Source: Hyaloscypha bicolor E (Eukaryota > Ascomycota > Leotiomycetes > Helotiales > Hyaloscyphaceae). From it: DNA of 64,000 nucleotides. Position 1 is the stretch's first letter; each line of letters starts with the position of its first letter. The translations under genes were made by a program, and so were the position numbers. Below are positions 24,331 through 35,366 of this stretch, one piece after another. The stretch covers positions 6,115,952 to 6,179,951 of the forward strand of contig NW_020194684.1 in the NCBI RefSeq assembly GCF_002865645.1. The letters run 5' to 3'. The notes beneath the pieces are model-generated. The model ran no database searches. It saw only the letters and a list, made by a program, of their open reading frames with translations, and was not told the DNA's origin.

Positions 24331-24576
24331 GTGCGTTTGACCATCTTTGACCCTCTTCTCGCAACCGCAGCAACTCTAGCACTTGTTTGTCCCATCGCCT
24401 ACGGCATATGTTAAGTAGGCTGTGCCAAGCTCGGCGTTACTTGCTACTCTGTCGCTGGCTACACTTTTGGCCTCGTCACCGCGATCATGGCTCCAGCAGC
24501 AATTCTTGCTTGCAGCGCAGCACAGGGCACCTGTTACGCCGCATGTGCTGTCGCTGCTTCTGCACCGGTTCCTTAA
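24331..24576 (+). pseudogene. Relic of a small Cys-rich secreted protein
   Basis: Frame 1 reads VRLTIFDPLLATAATLALVC then PIAYGIC, stop (TAA 24412-24414), then VGCAKLGVTCYSVAGYTFGL and a C-x6-C-x3-C ending APVP (stop 24574-24576). The composition and Cys spacing (CSAAQGTCYAAC) match a widespread class of short fungal secreted proteins of unknown function. The expected Met position holds GTG, and the TAA stands where a Gln codon (CAA) would fit. It therefore looks like a gene with a lost start and one nonsense change. Confidence 0.5.
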
Positions 24577-25675
24577 ATCTACACAATATCGGAGACTTCA
24601 GTATGGAGGCTAAGGTGGATCTCGGACCGGGAGGCATTCTGTCTGTGGGCTGACCCTGCAGTAGAGGATGGCGTTTCCTTTCTTGCCCTCATCTCCGATA
24701 TATGAGACTTCTAGCTAGGTGCAGCTGTAGTAGCTTTCATCGGAATTGAGAAGTCATTGCATGGAAATGTCTCCCTAAATGCTATGTTGTCGCGTTTTGA
24801 GCAAACGCTGCCTGGAGCTTCACATACTAGACTCTCAGGATCGCTTCTTCCTGATAACGATGTGTTGCCTATCTACTTTCTATCGCAAAGCGGCAAAACG
24901 TTCTCGTCAGTCTCTTTCAATCTTGGCATCTCAATAATTTGCGCATGATCACTCTCATGTGCTCGAGTCGGCAACTCCTGAGATCCTGCAAAAGGGGGTC
25001 GACCACACGCAAAACCAATTCGATGGAACGACTGCTTTCTGATTTTCATTGAATCCGGGGCATGCAAACATTGCAATTCATCTCCTGCAGAATGCAAAAT
25101 GGATGGGCTGCTTGGGGGTTGTAATAAATCGGTGTTGCAACATTACCCCTATTCATGTCGCTCACCCCTTTTCCATCACCGGCATATCACGCGCAAAAAT
25201 CGTTACCGCAGCAGCTCTCATCTCTCGAGGCATGCACTTCGCTTTCATTGGTCGAAAAAATCCAACCTCCCCATTTTCGATTTTGGTGTGGTGACGTCGA
25301 TTTCTCATATTCACTCAGGGGAAAAGGTGAAGCGGTGTTGACATCCACGCAAAAAGGGGTGGCTGGTCCAATCGGATTATCAACGCATCACAATAGCCTC
25401 CTTAGCTTCCCCTAAGCTATTGTTCAGTTTGGAGTGTTTGCAGTGCATTGGAAAAAAGTATTTAAGGGCAGGTTTTCCTTCCGATCCTTCCTTTCTTCTT
25501 TCCTTTACAACTTTTCCGCAACGCACCGTCAACCCACAACTTCACACTCAACCCAGACAACCCATACAACTTCATTCAAGTCTTCATCACACTTCTTCTA
25601 TTGAACATTACCTTCACACACACACTCATACACATTTCAGGACCGAGCTCAGATAGCTGAGACAAGGTCGTCAAG
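24577..25675. other. Intergenic; promoter and CT/CA-rich leader of next gene
   Basis: About 1.1 kb without a recognisable gene. The last 200 bp become rich in CTTCC, CACAC and TTCACA words, typical of highly expressed fungal promoters and leaders. A TATTTAA word occurs at about 25459. Confidence 0.4.
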
Positions 25676-26905
25676 ATGTCTACCAACCCAACTTACCCTG
25701 TCGATCCGCGCGAGATGCTGAAGAACTCCACCCTCGGTGTCAAGGTTTGCGCTTCTTTGATGAATATCTGTGGTGTGAGTTTTCCCTTTTCCAATCCCTC
25801 GCACATCAATTGACACCGAACAGCACCTCGAGTACTTGCAAAAGCAGGGTTTCTATTCTGAGCAGCAACGCGAATTTCTCGACCGCGCTGTGCTCAAGTT
25901 CCCTAATACTGAGACCCTCGTTGATAGCTTCTTCAAGAGTACCCTTCAACTCCAGAGTATTGGATTCACTTTCGTCGATACTCCCAAGGGTCCCAAGGTC
26001 ACCTTTGAGGAACCCGTTGCTGTCCCTTCCTCCGTGTCTTGCTCTGAGGAGGTTTCTATTAAGGTTGAGGATGATTCAAATGTCAGTCGTTACAAAATCT
26101 GGGTCCTGGAGCAGTGGAGATGCTTACAAATCCACAGGCTGCCACCGATGCCGCCGATTTCACCGAGACTGAGGATGATGCAAAGGTCAGTCCAATGTCT
26201 TGGTCTTGGAAGAATGGAGGTGCTAACACAGTTACAGGCTGCCAGCAACGCCGAGGAATCCACCGATGGTGATGACAATGCAAAGGTCAGTATAATCTCT
26301 GGGTCCTAGATCAGTGAGCTAATAAGACTACAGACCACTCTTCTGCCTGATGGCTGTCAGCTTCATATGTCCATGTGGGCTCCAGAGAACTACAAGAAGC
26401 GTATTGCAATGGCCGCCAAGCCTGTTGCCGTTGTCGCCAAGCCTGCTCATGTTGTCACCAAGCCTGCTCATGTTGTCACCAAGCCTGTCCCTGTTGTCGC
26501 CAAGTCTGTCCCGGTTGCTGCTAAGGTAGTCAAGTTCGCTCAGAACGCCAGTCGGAACGGTATCAAGATCAGCCCAGCAACCTGCCCTACCAAGGCACGC
26601 TGCTACTCTCCCGACGAGTTGCTGCATCTGCGATCCTCTCTTCCCGCTATCAATGGTGTTGCCAGCAAGTTCAAGAACAGCCCTCACATCGGTATGGTTT
26701 TCAAATAAATTCATCAAAGTCGGCTGCTAACTCGTGTACAGCTCGTATGGAAACCGCCATTTCCTATACCGAAAAGAAGGCCCGAGGCCATGAAGAAGTC
26801 GCTGTCAGTCATGATTCTAAGGCAGGGGCTTTCATTCGTAGCGGAGCTGTGGATTTCAAGTCCCGATCATCACTTCAGTGGCTTTGGGGTGTGTGCTCCA
26901 ACTAA
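25676..26905 (+). CDS. Unknown protein with duplicated mini-exons and K-P repeats
   Basis: Six exons (25676-25744, 25824-26081, 26138-26185, 26238-26285, 26334-26691, 26742-26905) give 314 residues. Exons 3 and 4 are both exactly 48 nt, both start GCTGCC and end GATGATGCAAAG-like, and their starts are 100 bp apart, so an exon plus its intron was duplicated; they encode acidic peptides AATDAADFTETEDDAK and AASNAEESTDGDDNAK. Exon 5 has a tandem repeat of the type VVxKPxH (KPVAVVAKPAHVVTKPAHVV). The N-terminal 110 residues (MSTNPTYPVDPREML and YLQKQGFYSEQQREFLDRAV) look folded. No known family is recognised. Leader sequence and codon choice suggest good expression. Confidence 0.65.
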
Positions 26906-27512
26906 GCGGCTGGATGGTCGGTGGTCTGAATCGTTTGAGTGCGTGCAGTCAATGATTGGCTGAAACGGAGATCCACATTGAGGGCCGAGAAATGGAGCTT
27001 TTATTTCCTTTTGCTTCTCTAAATTGTACTTGAGGGTGGTATTATAATCATTGGCAAAACGCATTCGGGTACCAACAAGGTGGATTGGGAATGTGTGCAG
27101 TCAATAATTGGCGATATGGAGATCCAACTTGGGATCGAGGCTTGTCTTTTTGCTCCTTTGATTTGTATTTGAGCTTGGGTTTATAAGGACTGAAAAGCGT
27201 ATCTGGGGTATTCGGAAAGTGTAAATAGAACAAGCACAGACTTGAGATGCTGACAACTAGCACAACAAGAAATGAAATGATTGTATTAAATTCCTCCTTC
27301 CCCGTGCCTAGAGTCAACTTGGCTTCCAACTTGACGTGAATTTTGAACTATGAATTCTCCCGTTTGGGCAAGAAGTCAACAACTGGCGCTCGCTTATTTC
27401 CTACAAGCAAGCAACCTTCCTTTCACTCGAACGCGACACCAGGAACAATCCCCTGGGAGTATCACATCGAACATAACCATCGCCGTTCGCGTGCCCGCGT
27501 GTACAATCAAAC
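26906..27512. repeat. Intergenic with a diverged direct duplication
   Basis: Two related segments, about 26940-27065 and 27093-27215, share the words GTGCAGTCAATNATTGGC, GGAGATCCA and TTGTANTTGAG in the same order. A minus-strand 93-codon frame with one hydrophobic segment (27048-27329) overlaps this duplication and is not called as a gene. Confidence 0.5.
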
Positions 27513-30069
27513 ATGGAGCAAGAACAAGAAATCCTCCAGCAACCCCTGTCGAACGTGATCAACGCATCGGTCATCTCCGCCTTTCTCTCCAGCGACCGTT
27601 CACACATCTCAATCTTCGACACCCTGCTCGGATGTCGCATTACGGGCGTCGACTCCGAGATTCGTACCGAATACGAGAATGGTAAGGTCGTTCGCTTCCC
27701 CGTCTTGACCCTTTGCCTTGACGGCCTTGATCGCTTGCTCGAGAAGCATGAGCTGGCGAGGCAGATGCTGCAAGAAAAGATCAATGCTGAAGGAGGACGA
27801 CCTGGCGTCTATGGAAAGCTTGTACAGAGTTTGCCGATCGCTCGGACAGGTTTCTTGTGTGCTGGACAGGGGGGTGGAGATGAGCTTGTTGCGCTGAAGG
27901 AGAAGATGAAGGTTGACAATGCCGAGGATCTTGCTAAGCTGAAGGACCAATTGGAGGCTGAGTACGCTGAGAAGAAGGCGCAACTAAATGCTGTGAATGC
28001 TCGAGAACCTGCCAACTTGGAGCAGACACAAGACATAGGTAGGTCAGGGTGAGAACATTCCTCCTACATTACCATACATCCAAGCTTCTTCAGAGATCGC
28101 CTCAGTGTCCCAATGCCATCGGAACAATCTGTGAAGCAGATGCTGACATACCCCTCGCTCTAGAAGCCGCAACGGACAAATTCGCAAAACTTAAGGAGCA
28201 AGTAGACGCTCAAGCTGCCGCCGAACTTAAAAGGTACAAGGAAGATGCGTATAATGAGGCAATGAAGGCTGCAACAGCGGTAATGAACGCCGAGTTCGAG
28301 AGAAGCGACAAGATTCGGGAGAAGGAAGCTGCCAAGGAGCTCGCCAAGTTGAAGAAGGGTTTGGAGACCAAAGCCGTCAAGGAGTTAGCCAATTTGAAGG
28401 CAGAGCTCAGAAATAACGCTACTGGTGAGATTCAACGATTACGTGGCGGAACAATCGCCAAGAATAACAACGCCTTGGAACATCAACAGGCACAGCACAA
28501 CAAGAACTACAAGAACCGCATGAAGGAGAACAGGGCGAATTTCAAAGAGTTTATGGACAAGTGGTCCGTTAATGTCGAGCTTGAAGACAAGAGCTGTGCA
28601 AATCTCACTTATAGTGCAGCTGCCAAGCTCCTAGCCCAAAACCCTAAAGTATTCAACCAGTACAAGGAACTTCTCGTCAAAGCGTTGAAGAAATACAAGC
28701 AGGAGTTGAAGGAACAATATCAAAACCATCTCAATGACATCGAGTTAGAGTGTCGACGGTGGTTGAAAGCCAATGCTGGGAGTGGCGTGAGAGTGGAGGT
28801 CATGGATGGACTTCAGAACACTTTGTTCCAAGCAAGAGGCTACGACCATCCAATTATAAAAGGGGGCAAGGAGAAAATCGAGAATCCGGGTGTACACATG
28901 AGCCAGGAAGACTTGAAGCAAACAAATCAGGCGATGATTGTGGAGTTTGAGGCACATAACCAGAAGGACGTTTCGGAAAGGGGTCTGCGACTGCAACCTG
29001 TAGTGTTCCAGACGGAGAATTTACAGCGAGCGGTCGAGGTACGTGTGTTTTCGACTGATTGTCTCATGAGTTCCGGAACATAAAACCCTTGATGAAGTAA
29101 TACTGATTACTTGAGCAGGAAAACGAAAATTCGGGATTTCATAAGATGATGGCTATTATCGACAGCTACTCCGATAACTTGGTTGCAGAAAGGACTTTCC
29201 TGGGCACACCGTTGAAGGAGATCCAACCAAAGACTCAACAAGTCAACCACCCCCGAAAATTCAGTAACGGTGTCGGACAACTGGGGGTGCAACCAAAGTT
29301 GGGGGAACTGGCAGTCAGCGGGCCCGATGTAAGAAGTGCTGCCAAGGAGCACGTCCCGATGCCCACCAATAGCGGAGGACGTGGTGGTATGAGAGGCAAT
29401 GGTGAGGATGTTGAGCAGGTGCTACACCCAAAGAATATCAATAGCAGTCTCGGTGGGACGCATTCACTCCAGCTACAGCCTGCAGCCGGATGGTATGCTG
29501 CCAACAAGAACCGTCCTACGTACACCATGCCCAGCAATCCGATCAACATCAATTTCCATGATGATGGCGACGTATATGCACGAGCTGTGAAGGAGAAATA
29601 TTCAAGCCCCAAACTGATAATTACTGCGATTCGTCCTTGCGAACCAAGCGGAACCATTCCTAATGTTCCATCGCTTGCAAAGAGCGACGGAGCCCAGATG
29701 AAGCCAACGGATATTCCACGTGTTAACCAAACAATCAAGATGGAAGCTGAAGAGCCAACTCGTCAACAGCCATTCAGACAATCGGCACCGATCTTCGCCC
29801 GTGAGTCTCGTAGACTACTGACTGAGGCAAACGATCGTTCGACGATAGCAGACATGGAGTCACATATCGAAACTTTATGGCAAGAACAGCCCCTCGCTTC
29901 TCAGCCCTCCCGCACGAAGCAGGAGATGTTTGATACAGTGTTCTATGGCAAGACGGTCACCGAGATCTACGAGATCCTAGGAAAGCGCAAGAGATCTGCA
30001 AACAACGAGGGAACTGAGGACCGGCCCCTGCACAAGAAGGTTGATCAGCACGGCTTTATGAAGCAATGA
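27513..30069 (+). CDS. Large coiled-coil protein, unknown function
   Basis: Three exons (27513-28048, 28096-29038, 29119-30069) give 809 residues. The N-terminal 120 residues look globular (SVISAFLSSDRSHISIFDTL). A long charged coiled coil follows from about residue 125 to 330 (DLAKLKDQLEAEYAEKKAQL; EKEAAKELAKLKKGLETKAV). The centre has a basic, helical part (KALKKYKQELKEQYQNHLND). The last 300 residues are polar and probably disordered, with a KRKR-type basic motif near the end. No enzymatic motif, membrane span or signal peptide is present. The first intron boundary (GTGAGA donor, acceptor at 28095) was chosen because it keeps the frame. A structural or nuclear role is a guess. Confidence 0.65.
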
Positions 30070-30405
30070 TTACGATCGTTGCAAGGTACAAGTGGTGCTG
30101 GATACGGGAATGAGCATTTTGAAGTTACAGTTCTACTTGTGGTGGGACAGTCCTGCTGACCATTTGTGCAAAAGGGAAGATTGAGCAAATTGCTATGGAG
30201 TTTATGCTTCTCGAATTGAGGTGGGCATTTGAGGATTGAGACTTCAATATGTTACTTGCTGGCTTGGACGGGGTTGCCGTATGGTGTATGAAACGAATTG
30301 CAATGGCACGAGGTGTTAAGTAGAAAACAGGAATGCACCTTGCTTATGCATACTAAAGTACAGCCGGTCGAGTCTACGTCCCCTTTATACAATTGAGATC
30401 CGCTT
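30070..30405. other. 3' flank, nothing recognised
   Basis: About 340 bp between two convergent genes (the coiled-coil gene and IDH1). No coding signal is seen; it probably holds both 3' UTRs. Confidence 0.4.
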
Positions 30406-31741
30406 TTAAGTCGCAGCCTCCATCTTATCCAGAACCGCTCTTGTGAACTGGTGTGTGCTGCTTTCTCCCCCCATATCCCGAGTGCGAACATTGCTGTAAA
30501 GCTGTGAGTCTGAGTTCAAAATTTGGAGAGAGCAGAAAATTTACCCATCGCTGATAACATCGTACACAGCCTTGGAAATGCGGTTAGCATGCTCATCAAG
30601 ACCGAGATGTCTCAGAAGCATAGACCCGGAGAGGATCATCGCTGTGGGGTTGGCCTGGTCCTTGCCCTTGATATCAAGACCAACGTGACGGCACCCAGGC
30701 TCAAAGACAGCTACATCGCGGCCCATGTTGCAGCCCGGAACGATACCCGGACCTCCAACAAGCGCAGCTCCGACATTGGACAATATTCCTCCGTATAAAT
30801 TAGGCATGACCATAACGTCGAACTGCTGCGGCCGCGAGACACACTGCATGGACGCGTTGTCCACAATCATGTCGTTTGTCTCGAGAGTTGGGTATTCCTT
30901 CGCAACAGCATTGAAAGTGTTTCGGAACAGACCGTCTGCGAGCTTCATGATGTTGGCCTTGTGGATACAGGTGACCTTCTTGCGGTTATTTGCCAGCGCG
31001 AAGCTGAATGCGAACTTGGCAATGCGTTCTGACTTTGCGCGGGTGATGATCTTGAGTGATTCGACGACGCCTGAGACTGATTGGTGCTCGAGGCCAGAGT
31101 ACTCGCCCTCGGTGTTCTCTCGAATAAGGCAGAAATCGACGTTATCGTGGCGGGTCTTGTAGCCGGGGATGTTCTTGATAAGGACTACTGACGCATAGAT
31201 ATCGAGCTCTTGTCGCATGGCTACATTGAAAGACTGGTGGCCGGAACGCTCGATAGGTGTGTGCAGAATTCCTTTCAGCCCAAGCTTGTTTCGCTTCAAT
31301 GAGGCAATTGATTCCCGGAATAGCTCCTCGCTGTGCTTGTCTCCCGACTCGACACCCGACACATCGACTTGCTCCCATTCAACTGGCACATTGTCCGCCT
31401 TGAAAATTGTCTTCACTGATTCTGCGACTTCGGCTCCAATACCATCGCCAGGGATTAGAGTGACCGTGTATTTCCCGCCATATTTCGTTGGCTTGAAGAT
31501 GTCGGATTGAACCGTGGCAAAGGTGCGAAGGCTCTGTGAAGAGAGTCAAGTCAGCAACGGCTCCTTGCGCAAGGATTTCCAAGTGGGGAGTATACCTGCG
31601 CGGATCGGGAGGAAGCTTGTGCGGTTCGGAGAAGGCTCTGATAAGATAAAGAAGCTGCAGTTAGCTACGGTTTCGTGCCATTGAAGCTTTTACCGGTGGG
31701 TATCATACTTGCGCCGACCGGGCAGAGCTGCGCGACAGCAT
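30406..31741 (-). CDS. IDH1: NAD-dependent isocitrate dehydrogenase subunit 1, mitochondrial
   Basis: Four exons (31741-31709, 31637-31596, 31533-30545, 30493-30406) give 383 residues. This TCA-cycle subunit carries the regulatory site of the Idh1/Idh2 complex in the mitochondrial matrix. The presequence is rich in Arg and Ser and lacks acids (MLSRSSARSAQSLLRTAQAS). The fold starts with YTVTLIPGDGIGAEVAES; then come LIRENTEGEYSGLEHQSVSG, KANIMKLADGLF, and VMPNLYGGILSNVGAALVGG, all family hallmarks; the end is THQFTRAVLDKMEAAT. The 42-nt exon 2 encodes only presequence and resembles the end of exon 1. No lesions are seen. Confidence 0.95.
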
Positions 31742-34559
31742 CTTGAAGAGTAGGGCGAGAGGTCGTAGGTGTGAAGAGAGCAGAGGAGGGAGATCGGAGG
31801 AAAAAGGAACCCTTGGAGTTGGAGTTGTTTCGTTCCCGCCGCCTTGCCGCTTTGGGAATCGACCGGTGAAATCGGCATCTGGCGAATGCGAACTTTTCAC
31901 TCCTCCTAACAACTGTCAAAGGCTCATCTTATTCAAGGGAGACCATCAGTGCATCCTTTCACCGATTTGATTGCGAATTTCTTCCTTTTGCTTATGGATG
32001 ATGTCTGCCCTACGGGAAAGTCTTCTCCCAGTGGCCGCTGCACAACTCTATGCCCCACCCTCACTTCCTTCGCACTGAATGATTGTTGCTGCAGAAGCAT
32101 CTCATTGGAAAGATCAAAGCTTCCTTGTGAGATCGCAATTATTTTTCCTGAGTTCGATTCTGTCCCTAACTCAGTAGCCATGTTCCAGAATCACATCTGC
32201 TCAGCTGACAAAAGGTCGCAGCTTTTCTTCAATTGGAAAATTAAGGGTCTGCAAGTTGTCACCAGACTTTTCCGTGGTATTTATCTTGTGGAATTCTGGA
32301 GCAGCACATGCACATCTCTGCTGTGTGTTCTTTGGGAAAGCGAAAGAAAGAATCGGGAGGGATGAATTTGGAAGCCCTCTCCACCCCTCCCAATAGATAT
32401 ACGTACATAGAGACAAAAGGCTCTAAACTTGCCAAAGATACAGTCCTCATTTTCTAGATGGATATCAGAGCTACGACTGTTGGAACAAGCGCACTGATTG
32501 AGGACCTGTCTCAATCCCGGGATCATATGTCCCTCGTGTCACCAAGCTTCCGAAAGTTTCCTCAGTGATGAAAATATGCTTTAATCAAGGATGCACTGAT
32601 GTTGAACGGGAAAACAATAGTCCACCTAGATATATGTGCAAAACTTCATGTCCTGCAGTACCAAATATGGGAGAAAGAGCTGCAGTTGGCATAATAATCA
32701 GAGGGAAAGCAAGTTGCACTTCAATTTCATGCAAGGACGATGGTCAAAGAAAGTGAGAAACATCAGAATACTTCGAGGTCAAGAATGTTACATCAGAGCT
32801 TAGACTTTGCAAAAACAAGTGTTTCTGCGCGTCATGTATTTTTGCCTTGGATTTCGAGAGAGAGTCTTTTGCTAGCATGACTTTGCCTCATGAAGTTTCA
32901 GAGAATCAGGTGTTCTGAGGAGTTTGAAACCGGTCAAAGTGCGCAGTTCGGGGTGGGGAGTCAAGATGCCCTCTTGCTAGGGAGTCAACGAAAAGAAAGG
33001 TCACGTACAAAGAAGGAGAGCGCTTTCTAAACCTCGATTTCAATCACGGATACTTGCGCCCGAAGTCGATGCGGAAACCAGGAATTAGTTGCTCCGGTCC
33101 TGGTTGTACAATGGCTACGTGGATACTTTTGAATCGATTTGACTTGTCTTTGAAACAAAGTTGAAAAGCTACACTTGCACAGAAGAATTTGGGAGCGCAA
33201 GAAGCCTTGGAAGAAGGAGTTCCGATTGGACAGAACATCCGTGTTGACACCTTGTTGTGTACCTTGTGTTTTCTGAGATAACTCTATCAGCAAACTGCTC
33301 CTTCCAAGCTCTGAGGATGTAGTCCTCAGAGTGACGGACCGATGCCTGTGACAGTCGCCAGTTATGCGCCAAAAGATTGCTCCCTCGAAAGCCATTCAGC
33401 AGCGATCACTCAACGCTGTCAACACAGATTTGTCGGAGGCAGCGAATGCATTTCAAATCGGAGAATAATCTTAGCGTCTTTGTTTTGATTGCCGTTTTGG
33501 TGCAGGATCCTTTGAGGTGGCAGATTCAGCAATCCCAGCTGCTCGATACATCGGAAACGAATGGGTTCACGGCCAGCAGCCATTTCCTTTGTTAATTCTC
33601 TCCCCGAAAAAGTCGAGTTTGGGCCAATCAATTGATTCCCTTGTTGTCATGGCCAGGCCCCCGGGGCCCGAGTTTCTTCAAGGAAATCTCGCTTAGCTTA
33701 AATTAACCGAATCCGGAACTGAATACAGAGGGGTATAGAATAGAGCACAGCGAAATCGTCGGGAGGCGAGAATACTATCTTATTTGCATCAGTTGATTCT
33801 TTGTTGGATATGGCGGTCATCCCGAGAAAGTCCTTGGATGATATGTTGGCTTCGGGGCTTGAACAAACAAGATTTGAGACCGCTTATTGAAACTCGGTGG
33901 AGAGAAACCTCCCAACATTCGAATCTAGAGTACGCCGCGCGGAAGATTATCGTAAAGAGTACAAGGTCTCGGTTGGCTGTGGTTTGCTGCTTGACCAGTA
34001 CCGGAGAAGTATCATCCGGGGAGAAATTTTTCTTTCGTGGATGCGACGGCTCAATAGCAGCCTCAATGGATAGCTTCTCCCGCCTCCACCCGCATGTTCA
34101 AAGGAACTTATCTTGGCGATGTTGGCTTGAACCTCAATATGTTGTACATTTGAGTATTTGTATTTAAGCATGTCATTTGTTTTCTTTGTTTTTGGCTCTC
34201 TGCGAGGACTCGATTTCCCTTCTTGGTCTCAAAATCATGCCAATCGGAAGAGGCCATATCAACATTCATTGTTAAAACCCTAAATCCTTAATCAATTGAC
34301 CCGACTCTACCCATCTTGCCATTGTGCGTCCTTTGCTGCTCGCCATCTCTCCTACTGTTGTTTACGAGACACGATAGGAATATAAAGTGCAGGCTTTCTG
34401 TCTATCTTATAATCATTCCCTCCCTCTTTCCTTACCTCAAAATCCAATCATATAAACACGGTCTACAACAGACACACAAAACACCATTCGAACATCCCCT
34501 TACAGGAGTATCAACCACACGAACCACAAACATCTCACCAAACCCCAAAATCAACAACC
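31742..34559. other. Long intergenic region
   Basis: About 2.8 kb with no convincing gene on either strand. The first 200 bp should hold the IDH1 leader and promoter. Overlapping frames of 70-140 codons (for example 31949-32365 plus and 31933-32181 minus) have no recognisable domain and oppose each other. The last 300 bp, with TATAAA words at 34381 and 34452 and C/A-rich leader, belong to the pheromone gene. Confidence 0.45.
34381..34387 (+). promoter_or_regulatory. Candidate TATA box of the pheromone gene
   Basis: TATAAAG lies 180 bp before the pheromone precursor ATG, in front of a C/A-rich leader. A second TATAAAC lies at 34452. Position is compatible with a promoter but not proof. Confidence 0.3.
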
Positions 34560-35366
34560 ATGCAGTTGACCAACGCACTCTGCGTGCTCATCCTCGCGGT
34601 CACTGTATCCTCTACCGCCCTTCCTAACGCTCAACCAGCCGCTGCTGCCATTGTAGAACCCCGTTGTGGAGCTCGCGGACAGCCCTGTGGCAAGGCCAAG
34701 CGTGAGGCAGCGCCAGAACCAGCTCCAAGATGTGGAGCTCGCGGACAACCCTGTGGCAAGGCCAAGCGTGAGGCAGCACCGGAACCAGAAGCGGCCCCAA
34801 GATGTGGAGCTCGAGGGCAGCCTTGCGGTAAAGCAAAGCGCGAAGCTGAAGCTGCTCCAAGATGTGGAGCTCGAGGACAACCTTGCGGCAAAGTCAAGCG
34901 TGCTGCTGAGGCATTCGCCGAAGCTATTGCTGAACCCACTGCTGAGCCGCAAGAGGACAGTGTCTACGCTAGACATGCCCTACAACTCACTCGAGACCTC
35001 GCCTCCGTTGTCGCCGAGACTCAAGATGATGCCGAAGCATTCTGGACCACCCTCAGCCTCCCAGAAGACGGCGAATCCGAGGTCGACAAACGAGACGCTC
35101 TTGCGCGATGTGGAGCAAGAGGTCAACCCTGTGGAAAGGCCAAGCGTGATGCTGAGGCCGAAGCCGACCCAGAGGCCGAAGCACGATGCGGAGCCCGCGG
35201 CCAACCCTGTGGCAAGCTTAGACGTGCTGCCGAAGCAATTGCCGAAGCTGTCGCAGTCTCAGAGCCAGAGGCCAGATGCGGAGCGAGAGGACAACCTTGT
35301 GGCAAGGCCAAGAGAGATGCTCTTGCCTTGGCCCACGCAGCAGACATCGTTCTCTCAGCTCTCTAA
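34560..35366 (+). CDS. Alpha-factor-like peptide pheromone precursor, seven repeats
   Basis: A single 268-residue frame. A signal peptide (MQLTNALCVLILAVTVSSTA) is followed by seven copies of CGARGQPCGK ending in KR or RR, four before and three after a 75-residue acidic spacer. Each copy is preceded by Glu-Ala, Ala-Pro or Glu-Pro dipeptides. This is the design of ascomycete alpha-type pheromone precursors: Kex2 cuts after KR, Kex1 trims, and a Ste13-like dipeptidyl peptidase removes X-Ala/X-Pro. The core with C-x6-C and GQPC resembles other filamentous ascomycete pheromones, but the residue before the first Cys is Arg in all seven copies where Trp is usual. The peptide would be secreted and read by a Ste2-type receptor. 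All copies of the core are identical. Confidence 0.9.
   Translation: MQLTNALCVLILAVTVSSTALPNAQPAAAAIVEPRCGARGQPCGKAKREAAPEPAPRCGARGQPCGKAKREAAPEPEAAPRCGARGQPCGKAKREAEAAPRCGARGQPCGKVKRAAEAFAEAIAEPTAEPQEDSVYARHALQLTRDLASVVAETQDDAEAFWTTLSLPEDGESEVDKRDALARCGARGQPCGKAKRDAEAEADPEAEARCGARGQPCGKLRRAAEAIAEAVAVSEPEARCGARGQPCGKAKRDALALAHAADIVLSAL

Noticed and set aside
27048..27329. Minus-strand 93-codon frame with one hydrophobic segment
   Set aside because: It overlaps a diverged direct duplication and lacks any conserved word or splice support.
31949..32365. Plus-strand frame of 138 codons upstream of IDH1, and an opposing 82-codon frame
   Set aside because: No domain, no promoter-like context, and the two frames overlap on opposite strands; coding character cannot be supported.
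34631..34939. Minus-strand repeat frames opposite the pheromone gene
   Set aside because: They mirror the periodic DNA of the pheromone repeats and carry no independent signal.
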